Origin: Pachysolen tannophilus NRRL Y-2460
Lineage: Eukaryota > Ascomycota > Pichiomycetes > Alaninales > Pachysolenaceae
DNA length: 64,000 nucleotides
Reading direction: 5' to 3'
Assembly (NCBI GenBank): GCA_001661245.1
Contig: KV454013.1
Span: 1,084,077-1,148,076 of the forward strand
Part shown: positions 10,258-19,174 of the stretch, one piece after another
How the letters are laid out: the number at the start of each line of letters is the position of its first letter
How positions within the stretch are numbered: position 1 is the first letter of the stretch
Position numbers and translations under genes: made by a program
The notes under the pieces: model-generated
What the model saw: only the letters and a program-made list of their open reading frames with translations
Told to the model about the DNA's origin: nothing
Databases searched by the model: none

Positions 10258-12900
10258 ATGAATAATATCGAAGATATGGCTCATAGATTTATGACTGCGG
10301 TCACTCCAATTGTCCGCAATGTGAATTTCCATAATATTCTCTATGGAGTTGCTAGAACAACTGGATATTCGTTTATTTTCTCTAGTAGTTCCATGTTGAT
10401 AAGCTTTGGGATATACCGTTTATTATTTAGAAGTGCACATGAAGAGAGGCCACATTTTGAGACTGAAGATGAATATTGGCAGTACATGATTAGGAAGAAT
10501 AATTCTTATTATAATGCAATGCCTATGCCTAAAACTATACCGCCAGGAATTGAGTTCCCCATTCATATTAAACCTGAAAGTTCTTTTGAATTTATTAAAG
10601 AAAATCTTTTACGTTATTTATTTGATAATTTTTCAGGAATTATTGTAGGTTTTCTTTTAGCTTTCTTACTTGCTTCTTTTAAAATTTTAGTTTGGAAGAA
10701 GAAGAAAAATATTAAATTAATCCTGAATGATTTTACAAAATTACAAAGAACTTATAAATTGAAATTAAATGAGATTGTGAAAGAGACTTCAAAGCTTTTA
10801 AAAAAATTTGAAAACTTCAATTATAATACCAATAATATTGATGTTATTAATTCCAATTTTTTGGATTTTACAAACCAATTGAATGACAATTTTTTGATAT
10901 TGAAAAACTTTATTATATCAAAATGTTATTTTTTGAAAACAAGCGCTTATGAACAGAATGCTAAAGATATTGATTTTGATTTTGAATTGGTTGAAGAATT
11001 TATGCAAAAAGTTGAAATTCAAACAAATAAATTTATTAAATCTTATATTGAAAAATCTATGAAATTATATTTACAGAAAAATAGAGAATTGTCAAAATAT
11101 TTGGATAATTCAGATGATGATCTAATTGAAATTAGTAGTCACAACTTGAAAGGTAACGAAAGGGAAAAAGAAGAAAAAAAAGAAGTTTTGAATGAAGATT
11201 TAAAGTCGATTAAAATTAATTCAAGTCCAGAAAAAAGCTTAAAACCGTTAACTTTGTCAAATTTGAAATCTTGTAATAGATTGTCAAAATCTCATCGTTC
11301 TCTTAGTCATTCACCGGGTAGTTACAGTGGTAGTGGTGTACTTTCTCATATTCAACTATATTTTGATGATGATTCAAAAAATAGAACCAATGGTGCGGCA
11401 TCAGGTATTTCCACTTCCACTCCAATTCATAGCAGCCGAGATAGTGTTAGTGTCAATGCCACTGGTAGCTCTGATAATTTTATCAACATTTCCATGAACT
11501 CTCTTAATGAGTCAAGGGAGCTGATTGACCAGTGTGAACAAAATATTTTTAAGATTGATTCTGAGTTAAAAAAATTAAAAGATAAAAGTAATTCAGTGCC
11601 ACCAATAAGTGGTAATAGTAATGGTGTAAGAAAATTTGAAGATATTAATAAAGATTTGGAAATAAATGAATTGAGATTGAAAAATATTAAGTTTGATTTA
11701 ATTAATGAAAGTTTACTTATTGATCAAAATGAAAAAATGGAAGATGAATATGCTCAGCTAAATTCCCCTACTCCAAAGTCTAAAAATGGTTTACAACAAG
11801 AAGTTTTTAAAGACTTGGTTACAGTTGATGAATTTAAAGATTTGAAAAAAGAGAATAAATTTTTGTTGAACAAATTAGAGTCATTAGAATTAAAGATTTC
11901 TGAACAAAAACAACAAATTTTTAATAAAAACTCTGAATTTTTCAAGAATTTAGATTTCATTTTAAGTGATAAATTAAAACAAGAATTTAACCTTATAAAT
12001 GAAAAATTGATTGAAAATAATTCTATAACTCAAAGTAAAAATAATAAAAAAATTCAAGAATTTGGTCAAGATCTCAAGATATTGAATAATTTTAATAATT
12101 TCAATTTTTCAATAATCAAGAATTTAAATAAGAAAATTAATGAAGAATTATCATTAATTGAAAAAGACTTGATTTATGACTTACAATCAAGTTTCAAAGC
12201 CATTATTGGTAAATCTAGTTTTCTTGATGATTTAACTATCTTTGAATATACTGATACTGATATTATAAAAGCGTTAAATGATGCTAAACATAATGCGTTA
12301 AATGATTGTAATCTTTATTTTATCGAATATGCATGTTTTAGTGGAGGAAGTCAAGATATGATATTTGAAGATAAAATTACATTTGAACAAGATAAACTTT
12401 CTCATAATTGCAAAATTATAATAAGTCAAGTAATGTTTAAAGCTTTTAATAAAATTATAAATCAATTAAACAATTTTATCAAATTAGAAGAGAATTATAG
12501 CAATACTAATGATGGTAAAAATGGTGAAAAATTAAACCTATTGATACAATTTAAAAAACTACTTTTAGAATTTGAAAGCAAGATTATACCAGAAATTGTT
12601 CAATTAAACGAGAAAATTATAGGTAATTTAATTACTGATTTTAAGAAACTTAACATTTACAAAAAATCATGTCTTGAAGTCTCATCCACAGGAACAACCT
12701 CAACCAAGAAAAAAGAATCCCAGTCTCCAATTAAAAAAGTCTACGATAAAGTCATTAGCTGTCTCTACGATGACTCACTAGAAAATGTATCCTCTGGAAT
12801 TGGAGACATCAATAAAAACAAAACTGTCACCCCAGATTATATTACTCTTACGAAAAGAACAACTGGCTTGGTGAATGTTAAAAGATACCTCGAATTATAA
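10258..12900 (+). CDS. unrecognised membrane-anchored coiled-coil protein
   Basis: An 880-residue protein I do not recognise. Two hydrophobic segments near the N-terminus (about 31-52, GYSFIFSSSSMLISFGIYRLLF; about 120-142, GIIVGFLLAFLLASFKILVW) flank a loop of about 65 residues rich in charged residues and prolines. After the second segment comes KKKK and then about 700 residues of Asn/Lys/Glu-rich helical sequence with coiled-coil character, broken by a Ser-rich stretch (about 325-400, SKSHRSLSHSPGS). This resembles nuclear-envelope, spindle-pole or organelle-tether architecture, but that is a guess from shape only. The start is the ATG at 10258; a GTG just before it is not used. Confidence 0.7.
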   Translation: MNNIEDMAHRFMTAVTPIVRNVNFHNILYGVARTTGYSFIFSSSSMLISFGIYRLLFRSAHEERPHFETEDEYWQYMIRKNNSYYNAMPMPKTIPPGIEFPIHIKPESSFEFIKENLLRYLFDNFSGIIVGFLLAFLLASFKILVWKKKKNIKLILNDFTKLQRTYKLKLNEIVKETSKLLKKFENFNYNTNNIDVINSNFLDFTNQLNDNFLILKNFIISKCYFLKTSAYEQNAKDIDFDFELVEEFMQKVEIQTNKFIKSYIEKSMKLYLQKNRELSKYLDNSDDDLIEISSHNLKGNEREKEEKKEVLNEDLKSIKINSSPEKSLKPLTLSNLKSCNRLSKSHRSLSHSPGSYSGSGVLSHIQLYFDDDSKNRTNGAASGISTSTPIHSSRDSVSVNATGSSDNFINISMNSLNESRELIDQCEQNIFKIDSELKKLKDKSNSVPPISGNSNGVRKFEDINKDLEINELRLKNIKFDLINESLLIDQNEKMEDEYAQLNSPTPKSKNGLQQEVFKDLVTVDEFKDLKKENKFLLNKLESLELKISEQKQQIFNKNSEFFKNLDFILSDKLKQEFNLINEKLIENNSITQSKNNKKIQEFGQDLKILNNFNNFNFSIIKNLNKKINEELSLIEKDLIYDLQSSFKAIIGKSSFLDDLTIFEYTDTDIIKALNDAKHNALNDCNLYFIEYACFSGGSQDMIFEDKITFEQDKLSHNCKIIISQVMFKAFNKIINQLNNFIKLEENYSNTNDGKNGEKLNLLIQFKKLLLEFESKIIPEIVQLNEKIIGNLITDFKKLNIYKKSCLEVSSTGTTSTKKKESQSPIKKVYDKVISCLYDDSLENVSSGIGDINKNKTVTPDYITLTKRTTGLVNVKRYLEL

Positions 12901-13247
12901 ACTACTTCAAAACTAAAACTAAATTGCTCATATGACCATTATTTATACCCTTGTTACCTTATTTGTTTTCCTATACTTTTTTTTTTATTATGATCTTAAT
13001 ATCCTAATTGTAAATTTACTAATGTTAATAATACTAATGGAAATAATATGACTTGACTTGAGATTTTATGTAGACACACAAGCGGTAAGCTTTTACCTTA
13101 CCACACTGCAAACTATCACTGTTTAAGATAACACTTTAAGCGAGCGGTACTAATGTTATAAGCGGTACTAAAGAAAGAAAGAAAAAATAAGCACATAAAG
13201 GTAGTGTACTGAGCGCGAAATAAACCAAAAGAGTAATAGTAAAAAGG
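12901..13247. other. intergenic with short direct repeats near a tRNA gene
   Basis: Contains two copies of AGCGGTACTAA (13143-13153 and 13161-13171) and a related AGCGGTAAGC near 13081, in AT-rich DNA downstream of the tRNA-Trp gene. tRNA neighbourhoods often hold worn transposon remnants, but nothing here identifies one. Confidence 0.4.
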
Positions 13248-13262
13248 AAAAAAAAAAAAAAA
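13248..13262 (-). terminator. RNA polymerase III terminator of tRNA-Trp
   Basis: On the transcribed strand a run of 15 T begins 13 bases after the tRNA 3' end. A T run of this kind is the standard RNA polymerase III stop. Confidence 0.8.
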
Positions 13263-13274
13263 GAACGCCGATAT

Positions 13275-13367
13275 TGACATGGACAGGAATTGAACCTGCA
13301 ACCTTTCGATGACACTGCCAGAAGTTTTCAATTGGAGTCGAAAGCTCTACCATTGAGCCACCACATC
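13275..13367 (-). tRNA. tRNA-Trp(CCA) with a 21-base intron
   Basis: Folds as a tRNA: acceptor GATGTGG pairs with CCATGTC (two G-U pairs), D arm GCTC-AATGGTA-GAGC, anticodon stem TTCGA/TCGAA, T arm GCAGG-TTCAATT-CCTGT, discriminator A at 13275. The loop reads CTCCAA with anticodon CCA at 13333-13335. A 21-base intron (13311-13331) follows position 37, the standard site for eukaryotic tRNA introns. The exon sequence is nearly identical to S. cerevisiae tRNA-Trp, whose intron is longer (34 bases). Internal A and B boxes are present. Confidence 0.96.
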
Positions 13368-13454
13368 ATTCGGTAATGCAATCGGAAAATATAAGTGTTA
13401 ATATTAGTTTGGGATTATAGGTAGCTTGGTAACTTTGCAACTTAGTAACTTAGA

Positions 13455-16400
13455 TTAAATTTCAAATGGGTTCAAGTATTCCAACAACTCATCGTAAGCT
13501 GGAATCTTTTTCCTTGTAATGTAGTTGTTCTTCTTGTCTTGAATGACAGAGATTTCGTCATATTCGTTCCAGAAACATTGAACATTTAATCCTAAATCTG
13601 GAACGTTGTTATCTTCAAAATTAAAATCAAAACTTGGTAACCATTCTAATCCAACATGATAAAAAGGTGATGAAAAATTCAATTTGTATAATAATACTTC
13701 ATCTATACCTTGCAGTATTTTGAAAATATGTGCATTTTTGTCTGGGTCATATGATGGACCTGATGGAGTAGCAAAGATTTTAGAACCATTTGATGGTGGA
13801 TATTGATCTCCGTCATGGTATATAGTTATCGATTTCACAGGTGAGAGTAATTTCTCATCTTGTTGTTTTTTAGTTAAATCATAAGTTGAGGTATTAAACG
13901 AAAGTAAGCAATTTCTATTTTTGGGAGCCCAGATTCTAAATTCTGCTGATAATAAATAGTAAGGTGATGAAACAGAAATTTTATCCTTTTTGTTATCGTC
14001 TTTTAATAGTTCAATTCTTGTATAATTTTGGAAATCATTTTCCTCGATTGAACCATCAATTAACCAAGGTCTCAAAGGATCAAAATATGAACATGATTGT
14101 TGACCAGTTGAAAGCTTATCGCATAGAACCTTGAAATTTCTTGATTCCTTTGATTCCTTGAGGGATGGAAGATCGTTGATTGCAGACTCAAGAAAGTCAC
14201 CATATCCAGTTAAAGTAACAGAATCCACAGATTTATCCAGATCAATTGTTTGTAAAAAAGATAATTTCAGTGGGTTTTGTAAAGATACTGCATTTTGTGA
14301 AATTGAAACATAACCACTAATGATAAAACTCAAGATTAAAACAACAAATATTAAAAAATTCAACCTGTGAACAAATGGTAATAACGGTAACCCTAATAAG
14401 ACGGCAAAACAAGCTATCATATTAAATGCCGCTTTTTGCAAAAGATCACTTTCTTGTACAACGTTATGTATACCTTCCATAATTAATTCTCCTAAATCAT
14501 AAACTATAAATGTTGTAATTGGTACAAATATTAAGAATTGAATTGACCAGTCATATGAAAAAGATTTCATAGCAGCTTTTTCTAATTTCTTGTTAAAATT
14601 TTCTTCAGATGCTTCAAATTCAGTATCAAAGTTATCATGTTCATGTTCATGTTCATGTTCATGTTCATGTTCTTGTTCTTGTTCTTCAATCTCGGCATTT
14701 CGATTTGCTGTAGAAGTTGCTAATAGTGGAACATTTTCATCTGCTTGAATACCATTTACATTTTCGGTTTCTGTGGTTTCTGTACCATTCTCCAAATTTT
14801 CAACATTTTCAACATTCTCAACATTTTCAGGTTCCGTTCTATTATTACCAGTAGCTTGAGTATTAGACCTTCCATTATAATCAGTAGAACCATAATGTTT
14901 AATGTTCTCATATTGATTGTATTTAGGATTAGACTTGAATGCCATCCCCAATAATCCAAATAAGCTTGCTCCTGATATTAAAATGTAAACAATAATTATA
15001 GAATATTCTCCAATATTATCCTGTGAATGTAGTCTAGCTGTACTAATTATACCTGATATCCAAAAAATAAAACTTAACTCTAATAGTATAATTAATTTTT
15101 GATCATGAACTGGGAATAACCAATCACAAAAATTTAAAACCAAGTAATTTATTATAATGGCAAAACTTGAGGTAGTTATCAATACTGCAAACCAATTATT
15201 ATTAAGTATTATCGGATTCATCAGATTGATAAAATTTGTTAATGAAAAAGTCAAGAATGATGACAGTATTATACTAATTGGTAATCTGAACCAACCATGA
15301 ATACCTTTAAGATGCCATGTTTCCCTCTTTATAACAATGATTAATAATAATATTGTGAAAATTGGTATTGTTGTTAAAATGAAAATGTTTAGTGCGTATA
15401 ATTTACTCACTGGAAAACTGATAAACCAATAGTTTAAAACATCAAAAAACACTGAAATTGAAGTATCACTGTTAATCTCTTGACTATTACTTAAGGCATT
15501 TAACAAGTCTAAAGTATTTGAAAGCATACTCCATAAAGAATTCTTTGAACTTGTTTTAATATTGTCAAATTCAGTATGATATAAAGATCTTGGTCTGTAA
15601 AAAGCTATATCAACACCTCTTAATCCTTTCAGTGAATAAATCTTATAGTCAGTTTCAGATTTAATTAATCCACTTTGGAAACCTTGCTGGAAAATAGAAT
15701 TACCATATGGTCTTCTAACTTTCTGATAAAAATTCACAACTCCATAATCAGTACCTCTAAATAATATAGATCTTCCTCCAGCACCTGTTCCTTCTAAATT
15801 AATAAAATATTTAACTAAATTAGCCCATTCATGATTGGAAAAAACTTCTGCTCCCATCAAACCATCTTCTTCGTTATTATTAAAATTGAAAATTATTGTT
15901 CTCAAAGGTTGTTCCACATCTTTAGACATCAAATTTTCTAATATCCCAAGCATTGAAGCAACCCCCATCCCATCATCTGTAGTTCCATAAGAACTTGAAA
16001 CAGAGTCATAATGTGAGCTGATTAATATTCCATCTAAACTTTGATCTTTCCCAGTCACTTTCACCAATATATTCCCACTTTCAAAATACACAATTCTATT
16101 ATCATTATTATTAAACATATTCTGTTGCTTAAAAATAGATCTTGAACCAAAATCATCATAAACTTCTGTATATTCTACTTTTAAACTAACAAGACTTTTA
16201 ACTTTTTTCAAAATATAATCATGTACAACATCATTCGCATGAGAAGAATAAGGATGAGGTTTCAAACAAATCTCTTGTAAGTCCGACCAAGCACTCGTCA
16301 ATATCAACTGTGACAGTTCATCCGATGGCAATCTTAACGATTGATATTCAACATATGAAGGTAAAAATATTGCAAAAAAATAAGATAATACAACCAACAA

Positions 16401-16490
16401 GCTTAAAGTTGTCTTTCTAAAACCAAATGTAGACCTTATAAACGATACAATTATACCAGGACCATCATCCTCTTTTGAAACACTTTTCAT
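13455..16490 (-). CDS. PFF1: Pff1-type vacuolar membrane M28 metallopeptidase
   Basis: A 1011-residue protein matching Pff1 (YBR074W). An N-terminal transmembrane segment (LLVVLSYFFAIFLPSYV) is followed by an M28 peptidase domain: ISSHYDSV with the metal His, GTTDDGMGVASML with the bridging Asp, and FNNNEEDGLMGAEVF with the Glu pair. About nine further hydrophobic segments follow, interrupted by a hydrophilic loop with ENVENVENVEN and an EQEQEHEHEHEHEHEH run (DNA about 14636-14690). The long luminal C-terminal part is Pff1-like. The ATG at 16490 is used; an upstream in-frame TTG is ignored. In S. cerevisiae PFF1 lies next to RDH54 on the same strand; here HEM12 and VMS1 lie between them. Confidence 0.93.
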   Translation of the reverse strand: MKSVSKEDDGPGIIVSFIRSTFGFRKTTLSLLVVLSYFFAIFLPSYVEYQSLRLPSDELSQLILTSAWSDLQEICLKPHPYSSHANDVVHDYILKKVKSLVSLKVEYTEVYDDFGSRSIFKQQNMFNNNDNRIVYFESGNILVKVTGKDQSLDGILISSHYDSVSSSYGTTDDGMGVASMLGILENLMSKDVEQPLRTIIFNFNNNEEDGLMGAEVFSNHEWANLVKYFINLEGTGAGGRSILFRGTDYGVVNFYQKVRRPYGNSIFQQGFQSGLIKSETDYKIYSLKGLRGVDIAFYRPRSLYHTEFDNIKTSSKNSLWSMLSNTLDLLNALSNSQEINSDTSISVFFDVLNYWFISFPVSKLYALNIFILTTIPIFTILLLIIVIKRETWHLKGIHGWFRLPISIILSSFLTFSLTNFINLMNPIILNNNWFAVLITTSSFAIIINYLVLNFCDWLFPVHDQKLIILLELSFIFWISGIISTARLHSQDNIGEYSIIIVYILISGASLFGLLGMAFKSNPKYNQYENIKHYGSTDYNGRSNTQATGNNRTEPENVENVENVENLENGTETTETENVNGIQADENVPLLATSTANRNAEIEEQEQEHEHEHEHEHEHDNFDTEFEASEENFNKKLEKAAMKSFSYDWSIQFLIFVPITTFIVYDLGELIMEGIHNVVQESDLLQKAAFNMIACFAVLLGLPLLPFVHRLNFLIFVVLILSFIISGYVSISQNAVSLQNPLKLSFLQTIDLDKSVDSVTLTGYGDFLESAINDLPSLKESKESRNFKVLCDKLSTGQQSCSYFDPLRPWLIDGSIEENDFQNYTRIELLKDDNKKDKISVSSPYYLLSAEFRIWAPKNRNCLLSFNTSTYDLTKKQQDEKLLSPVKSITIYHDGDQYPPSNGSKIFATPSGPSYDPDKNAHIFKILQGIDEVLLYKLNFSSPFYHVGLEWLPSFDFNFEDNNVPDLGLNVQCFWNEYDEISVIQDKKNNYITRKKIPAYDELLEYLNPFEI

Positions 16491-16731
16491 CTTATATCGA
16501 TTCCAATGACAATTCCAATGACAATCAACCAATTAATCACCTGTATATCGTCGTTTTTGAAATTGGAATATCGTTTTAATTGATATATTTTATAAAATGT
16601 AAACGGTATAATATACGGGCCCTTAATAATAATAAAGAAAAACAGTACTTAAAGAATTTTTCAGTTTTTAATAATAATGTTCACAATTAAACAATTAAAA
16701 GAGAATTAATTATTTGAATTTAAATTACAAG

Positions 16732-17922
16732 ATGTCTGTTGATGAAGAGTTTGCTCCGTTGAAGAATGATTTGATTTTGAGAGCTGCAAGAGGTGAAGTT
16801 GTTGTTGTACAAGGATCCAAATTTCCTTGTAAAGTGACTCTACCATTGTTTAATGCAACTGCATCTTCAGGTTTATATAACCAATCTAATGAAACACAAG
16901 AATAACCTGAATCACATAAGTTATCTAATGCGTACCATGAACCTTTAGCAAAGATAGTAATTGGAATTTTTCTTTAATTCCTAATTCTTTTAATTTTAAT
17001 GGTAATTTAGAACTTATTTGTTTCAAATAAGGTAATGAAAATTCATTAAATTCATTTGGACCTAATTCTCCACCCCAAGATTCGAAAACTTGTAACATTT
17101 GAGCACCTGCTTTAACTTGATGAGCCAAGAAATCAATAGCAACATCAGTAATTTTTTGTAATAAAACATGTGCTTCTTTTGTATATTTATAAATCCATTC
17201 TTTAGCGAATCTAAATAATTTAGAACCACCTCCTTCAACCATATATACTAATAAAGTCCAAGGACCACCACAAAATCCTAATAACGGTACTCTACCATTA
17301 AGTTTTTTCTAGTAACTGTAATTGATTTTAAAGCCCAACCTAATTCTTTTTCAATATCAACTTTCTCATTTAATTTCAATAAATCTTCTGGTTTTCTTAA
17401 AGGATCAACAAAATGTGGACCTTGTTTTTCAATCATTTCAACTTCCATACCCATTGCTTGAGGAATAACCAAGATATCACTAAAGATAATCGCAGCATCA
17501 ATTAAACCTTCAAAATGTTCAATAGGCTGTATGGTGATCTCAGAAGCTATCTCAGCATCACGACAAGTCTCAAAGAAATCACGGCCACCTTTAACTTCAT
17601 GATACTCTGGCAAATAACGTCCGGCTTGTCTCTATAATTCAACAAAAAAAAAAAAAAAAAAAAAAACAAATCATCATCGTTAATAATAAAACTTGGAAAT
17701 CTTTATATAAAGAAAATAAAAAGACTTACCATAATCCAAACTGGAGGTCTCTTGTATGGATCAAAAGAAGTCATTACTCAAAAAGTTGCAAATATGATTA
17801 AAGGTTTTAATGGTGGTAAAAAAAATTATATCATCAATTTTGGACATGGAACTCATCCCTTCATGGATCCAGAACAGGTTAGATGGTTCTTACAAGAATG
17901 TCATAGACTTGGATCCTTATAA
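16732..17922 (+). pseudogene. HEM12: uroporphyrinogen decarboxylase HEM12, middle segment inverted and frameshifted as assembled
   Basis: Three pieces of one uroporphyrinogen decarboxylase (heme pathway, uroporphyrinogen III to coproporphyrinogen III). The 5' piece (16732 to about 16803, plus strand) encodes [24 protein letters not shown]. The middle (about 16811-17753) lies on the minus strand and runs from KRPPVWIM through a 98-base intron (17632-17729, GTAAGT...TATAG), [45 protein letters not shown] and [14 protein letters not shown] to GNLDP. The 3' piece (about 17754-17922, plus) encodes YGSKEVI...[12 protein letters not shown]...ECHRLGSL. Two one-base losses in A runs (T runs at 17303-17308 and 16967-16971 on the plus strand) break the middle frame. 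HEM12 is needed for heme, so an intact copy or an assembly fault is likely. Confidence 0.9.
16808..17756. repeat. inverted block in HEM12 bounded by TACAAG/CTTGTA
   Basis: The reversed HEM12 segment is flanked by TACAAG at 16808-16813 and CTTGTA at 17751-17756, a 6-bp inverted repeat exactly at the two junctions. Rejoining through these repeats restores gene order but leaves the reading frame one base off at the left junction, so the exact break may lie a few bases away. Confidence 0.75.
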
Positions 17923-18112
17923 ACCTCTTTTTCCAAATAATTGAAGTTATTTAAAGTAATTGGGAAAATTCCATTTTGTATAGTTAATTCTTAACTTTTT
18001 TTATATAAATATTGTTTTGTATTAATTTTTCAGTAAATTTTTCATGTTTTAATTAAAAAGAATTTATATGATAATTAAATTAAAAGAATAAGAACAGAAG
18101 TAAATAGGTTTA

Positions 18113-19174
18113 ATGTCTAAGATAAAGAAGGAGAATATCTCACAGTTTCAATCCAATGAGCTTTATATATATCATTTGTCAAGAGATGTGCTAAATTCAT
18201 TAGAATTGTTGTATTTTGATTCGTTAACTACAGAGGCAATTTCTCCAAACAGTATTGTTTCGTTAACTTCAAAATCTTTGGAACAACATAATGAACAATT
18301 GATGGATAATGAACAATCACAACTGATTTCTAATGTTTGTCAAACTTGTGGTTCAAAGTTAGATGGACTTGATGTTAAGAAATCACATTACAAGAGTGAT
18401 TTTCATAGATTCAACCTCAAGAGAAAATTACAAAAAGTACCTCCAGTAAGCGAGCTGGAGTTTGATAAAATTATTCAAGATTTGGATGAGAGTATAAGTG
18501 GTTCAGATTCTTCAAGTCAAGAAGATGATAATGATAGTTATGATGATGATAAGGAAAAAAGGAACTTGGAGACAATATTTGAAAAAACAGATCGTTCTTT
18601 GAATAATCTTTCTATTCAAGACAATGAACAGAGTGTTCATTATCTAAATACAAAATCACCATTTGTACTCTTCAAATCTAGTCTATTATCACCGGAAAGA
18701 TGTTTTGGCATATATAAGTCTTCTTTTGATGTAACGGAATTACATTCGAATCCATTAGAAGCATTAAAGAATTGGAATAGTGTTGATCAATCAAAGAAAT
18801 ATTCAGCATTATTCATGATTGGAGGTGGGCATTTTGCAGGAGCAATTATATCTCATAATCCGAAACCAGTAAAGGGAAATATAAATGGTTCTTCGGGGGA
18901 ATCTTTATTAGAGCAGTCAGTCAATATAATCGAACACAAGACATTCCACAGGTATACAACTAGAAGAAAGCAAGGTGGTTCCCAAGGAACCAATGATAAT
19001 TCTAATGGTAAGGCTAACTCTGCAGGTTCATCTTTAAGACGTTATAATGAAGCTGCATTGGAGAAAGAAGTTAGAGAGTTGTTAAATAGTTGGAAAAATT
19101 ATTTGATTAATTGTGAATCTATATTTATAAGAGCTAATGGTGCCTTGAATAGAAATATTTTGGTTGGATATTAA
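18113..19174 (+). CDS. VMS1: VMS1 5' part: zinc finger and VLRF1 peptidyl-tRNA hydrolase domain
   Basis: 353 residues forming the N-terminal half of Vms1 (ANKZF1 homologue; S. cerevisiae Vms1 is 632 aa). A C2H2-like finger (CQTCGSKLDGLDVKKSHYKSDFH, about 75-97) is followed by an acidic linker and the VLRF1 domain: FVLFKSSLLSPERCFGIYKS, YSALFMIGGGHFAGAII, then FHRYTTRRKQGGSQ, which carries the conserved Gly-rich loop and catalytic Gln, and IFIRANGALNRNILVGY. Vms1 releases stalled nascent chains from tRNA in ribosome quality control with Cdc48. Here the frame ends in TAA at the point where the family continues; the rest of the gene lies reversed at 19310-20160. Confidence 0.9.
   Translation: MSKIKKENISQFQSNELYIYHLSRDVLNSLELLYFDSLTTEAISPNSIVSLTSKSLEQHNEQLMDNEQSQLISNVCQTCGSKLDGLDVKKSHYKSDFHRFNLKRKLQKVPPVSELEFDKIIQDLDESISGSDSSSQEDDNDSYDDDKEKRNLETIFEKTDRSLNNLSIQDNEQSVHYLNTKSPFVLFKSSLLSPERCFGIYKSSFDVTELHSNPLEALKNWNSVDQSKKYSALFMIGGGHFAGAIISHNPKPVKGNINGSSGESLLEQSVNIIEHKTFHRYTTRRKQGGSQGTNDNSNGKANSAGSSLRRYNEAALEKEVRELLNSWKNYLINCESIFIRANGALNRNILVGY

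Noticed and set aside
13081-13171. Possible worn LTR beside tRNA-Trp
   Set aside because: Only short AGCGGTACTAA repeats are seen. No TG...CA ends, target duplication or element coding sequence could be found.
13116-13353. Minus-strand frames covering the tRNA-Trp gene
   Set aside because: They overlap a clear tRNA and its T-run terminator and consist of Phe runs.
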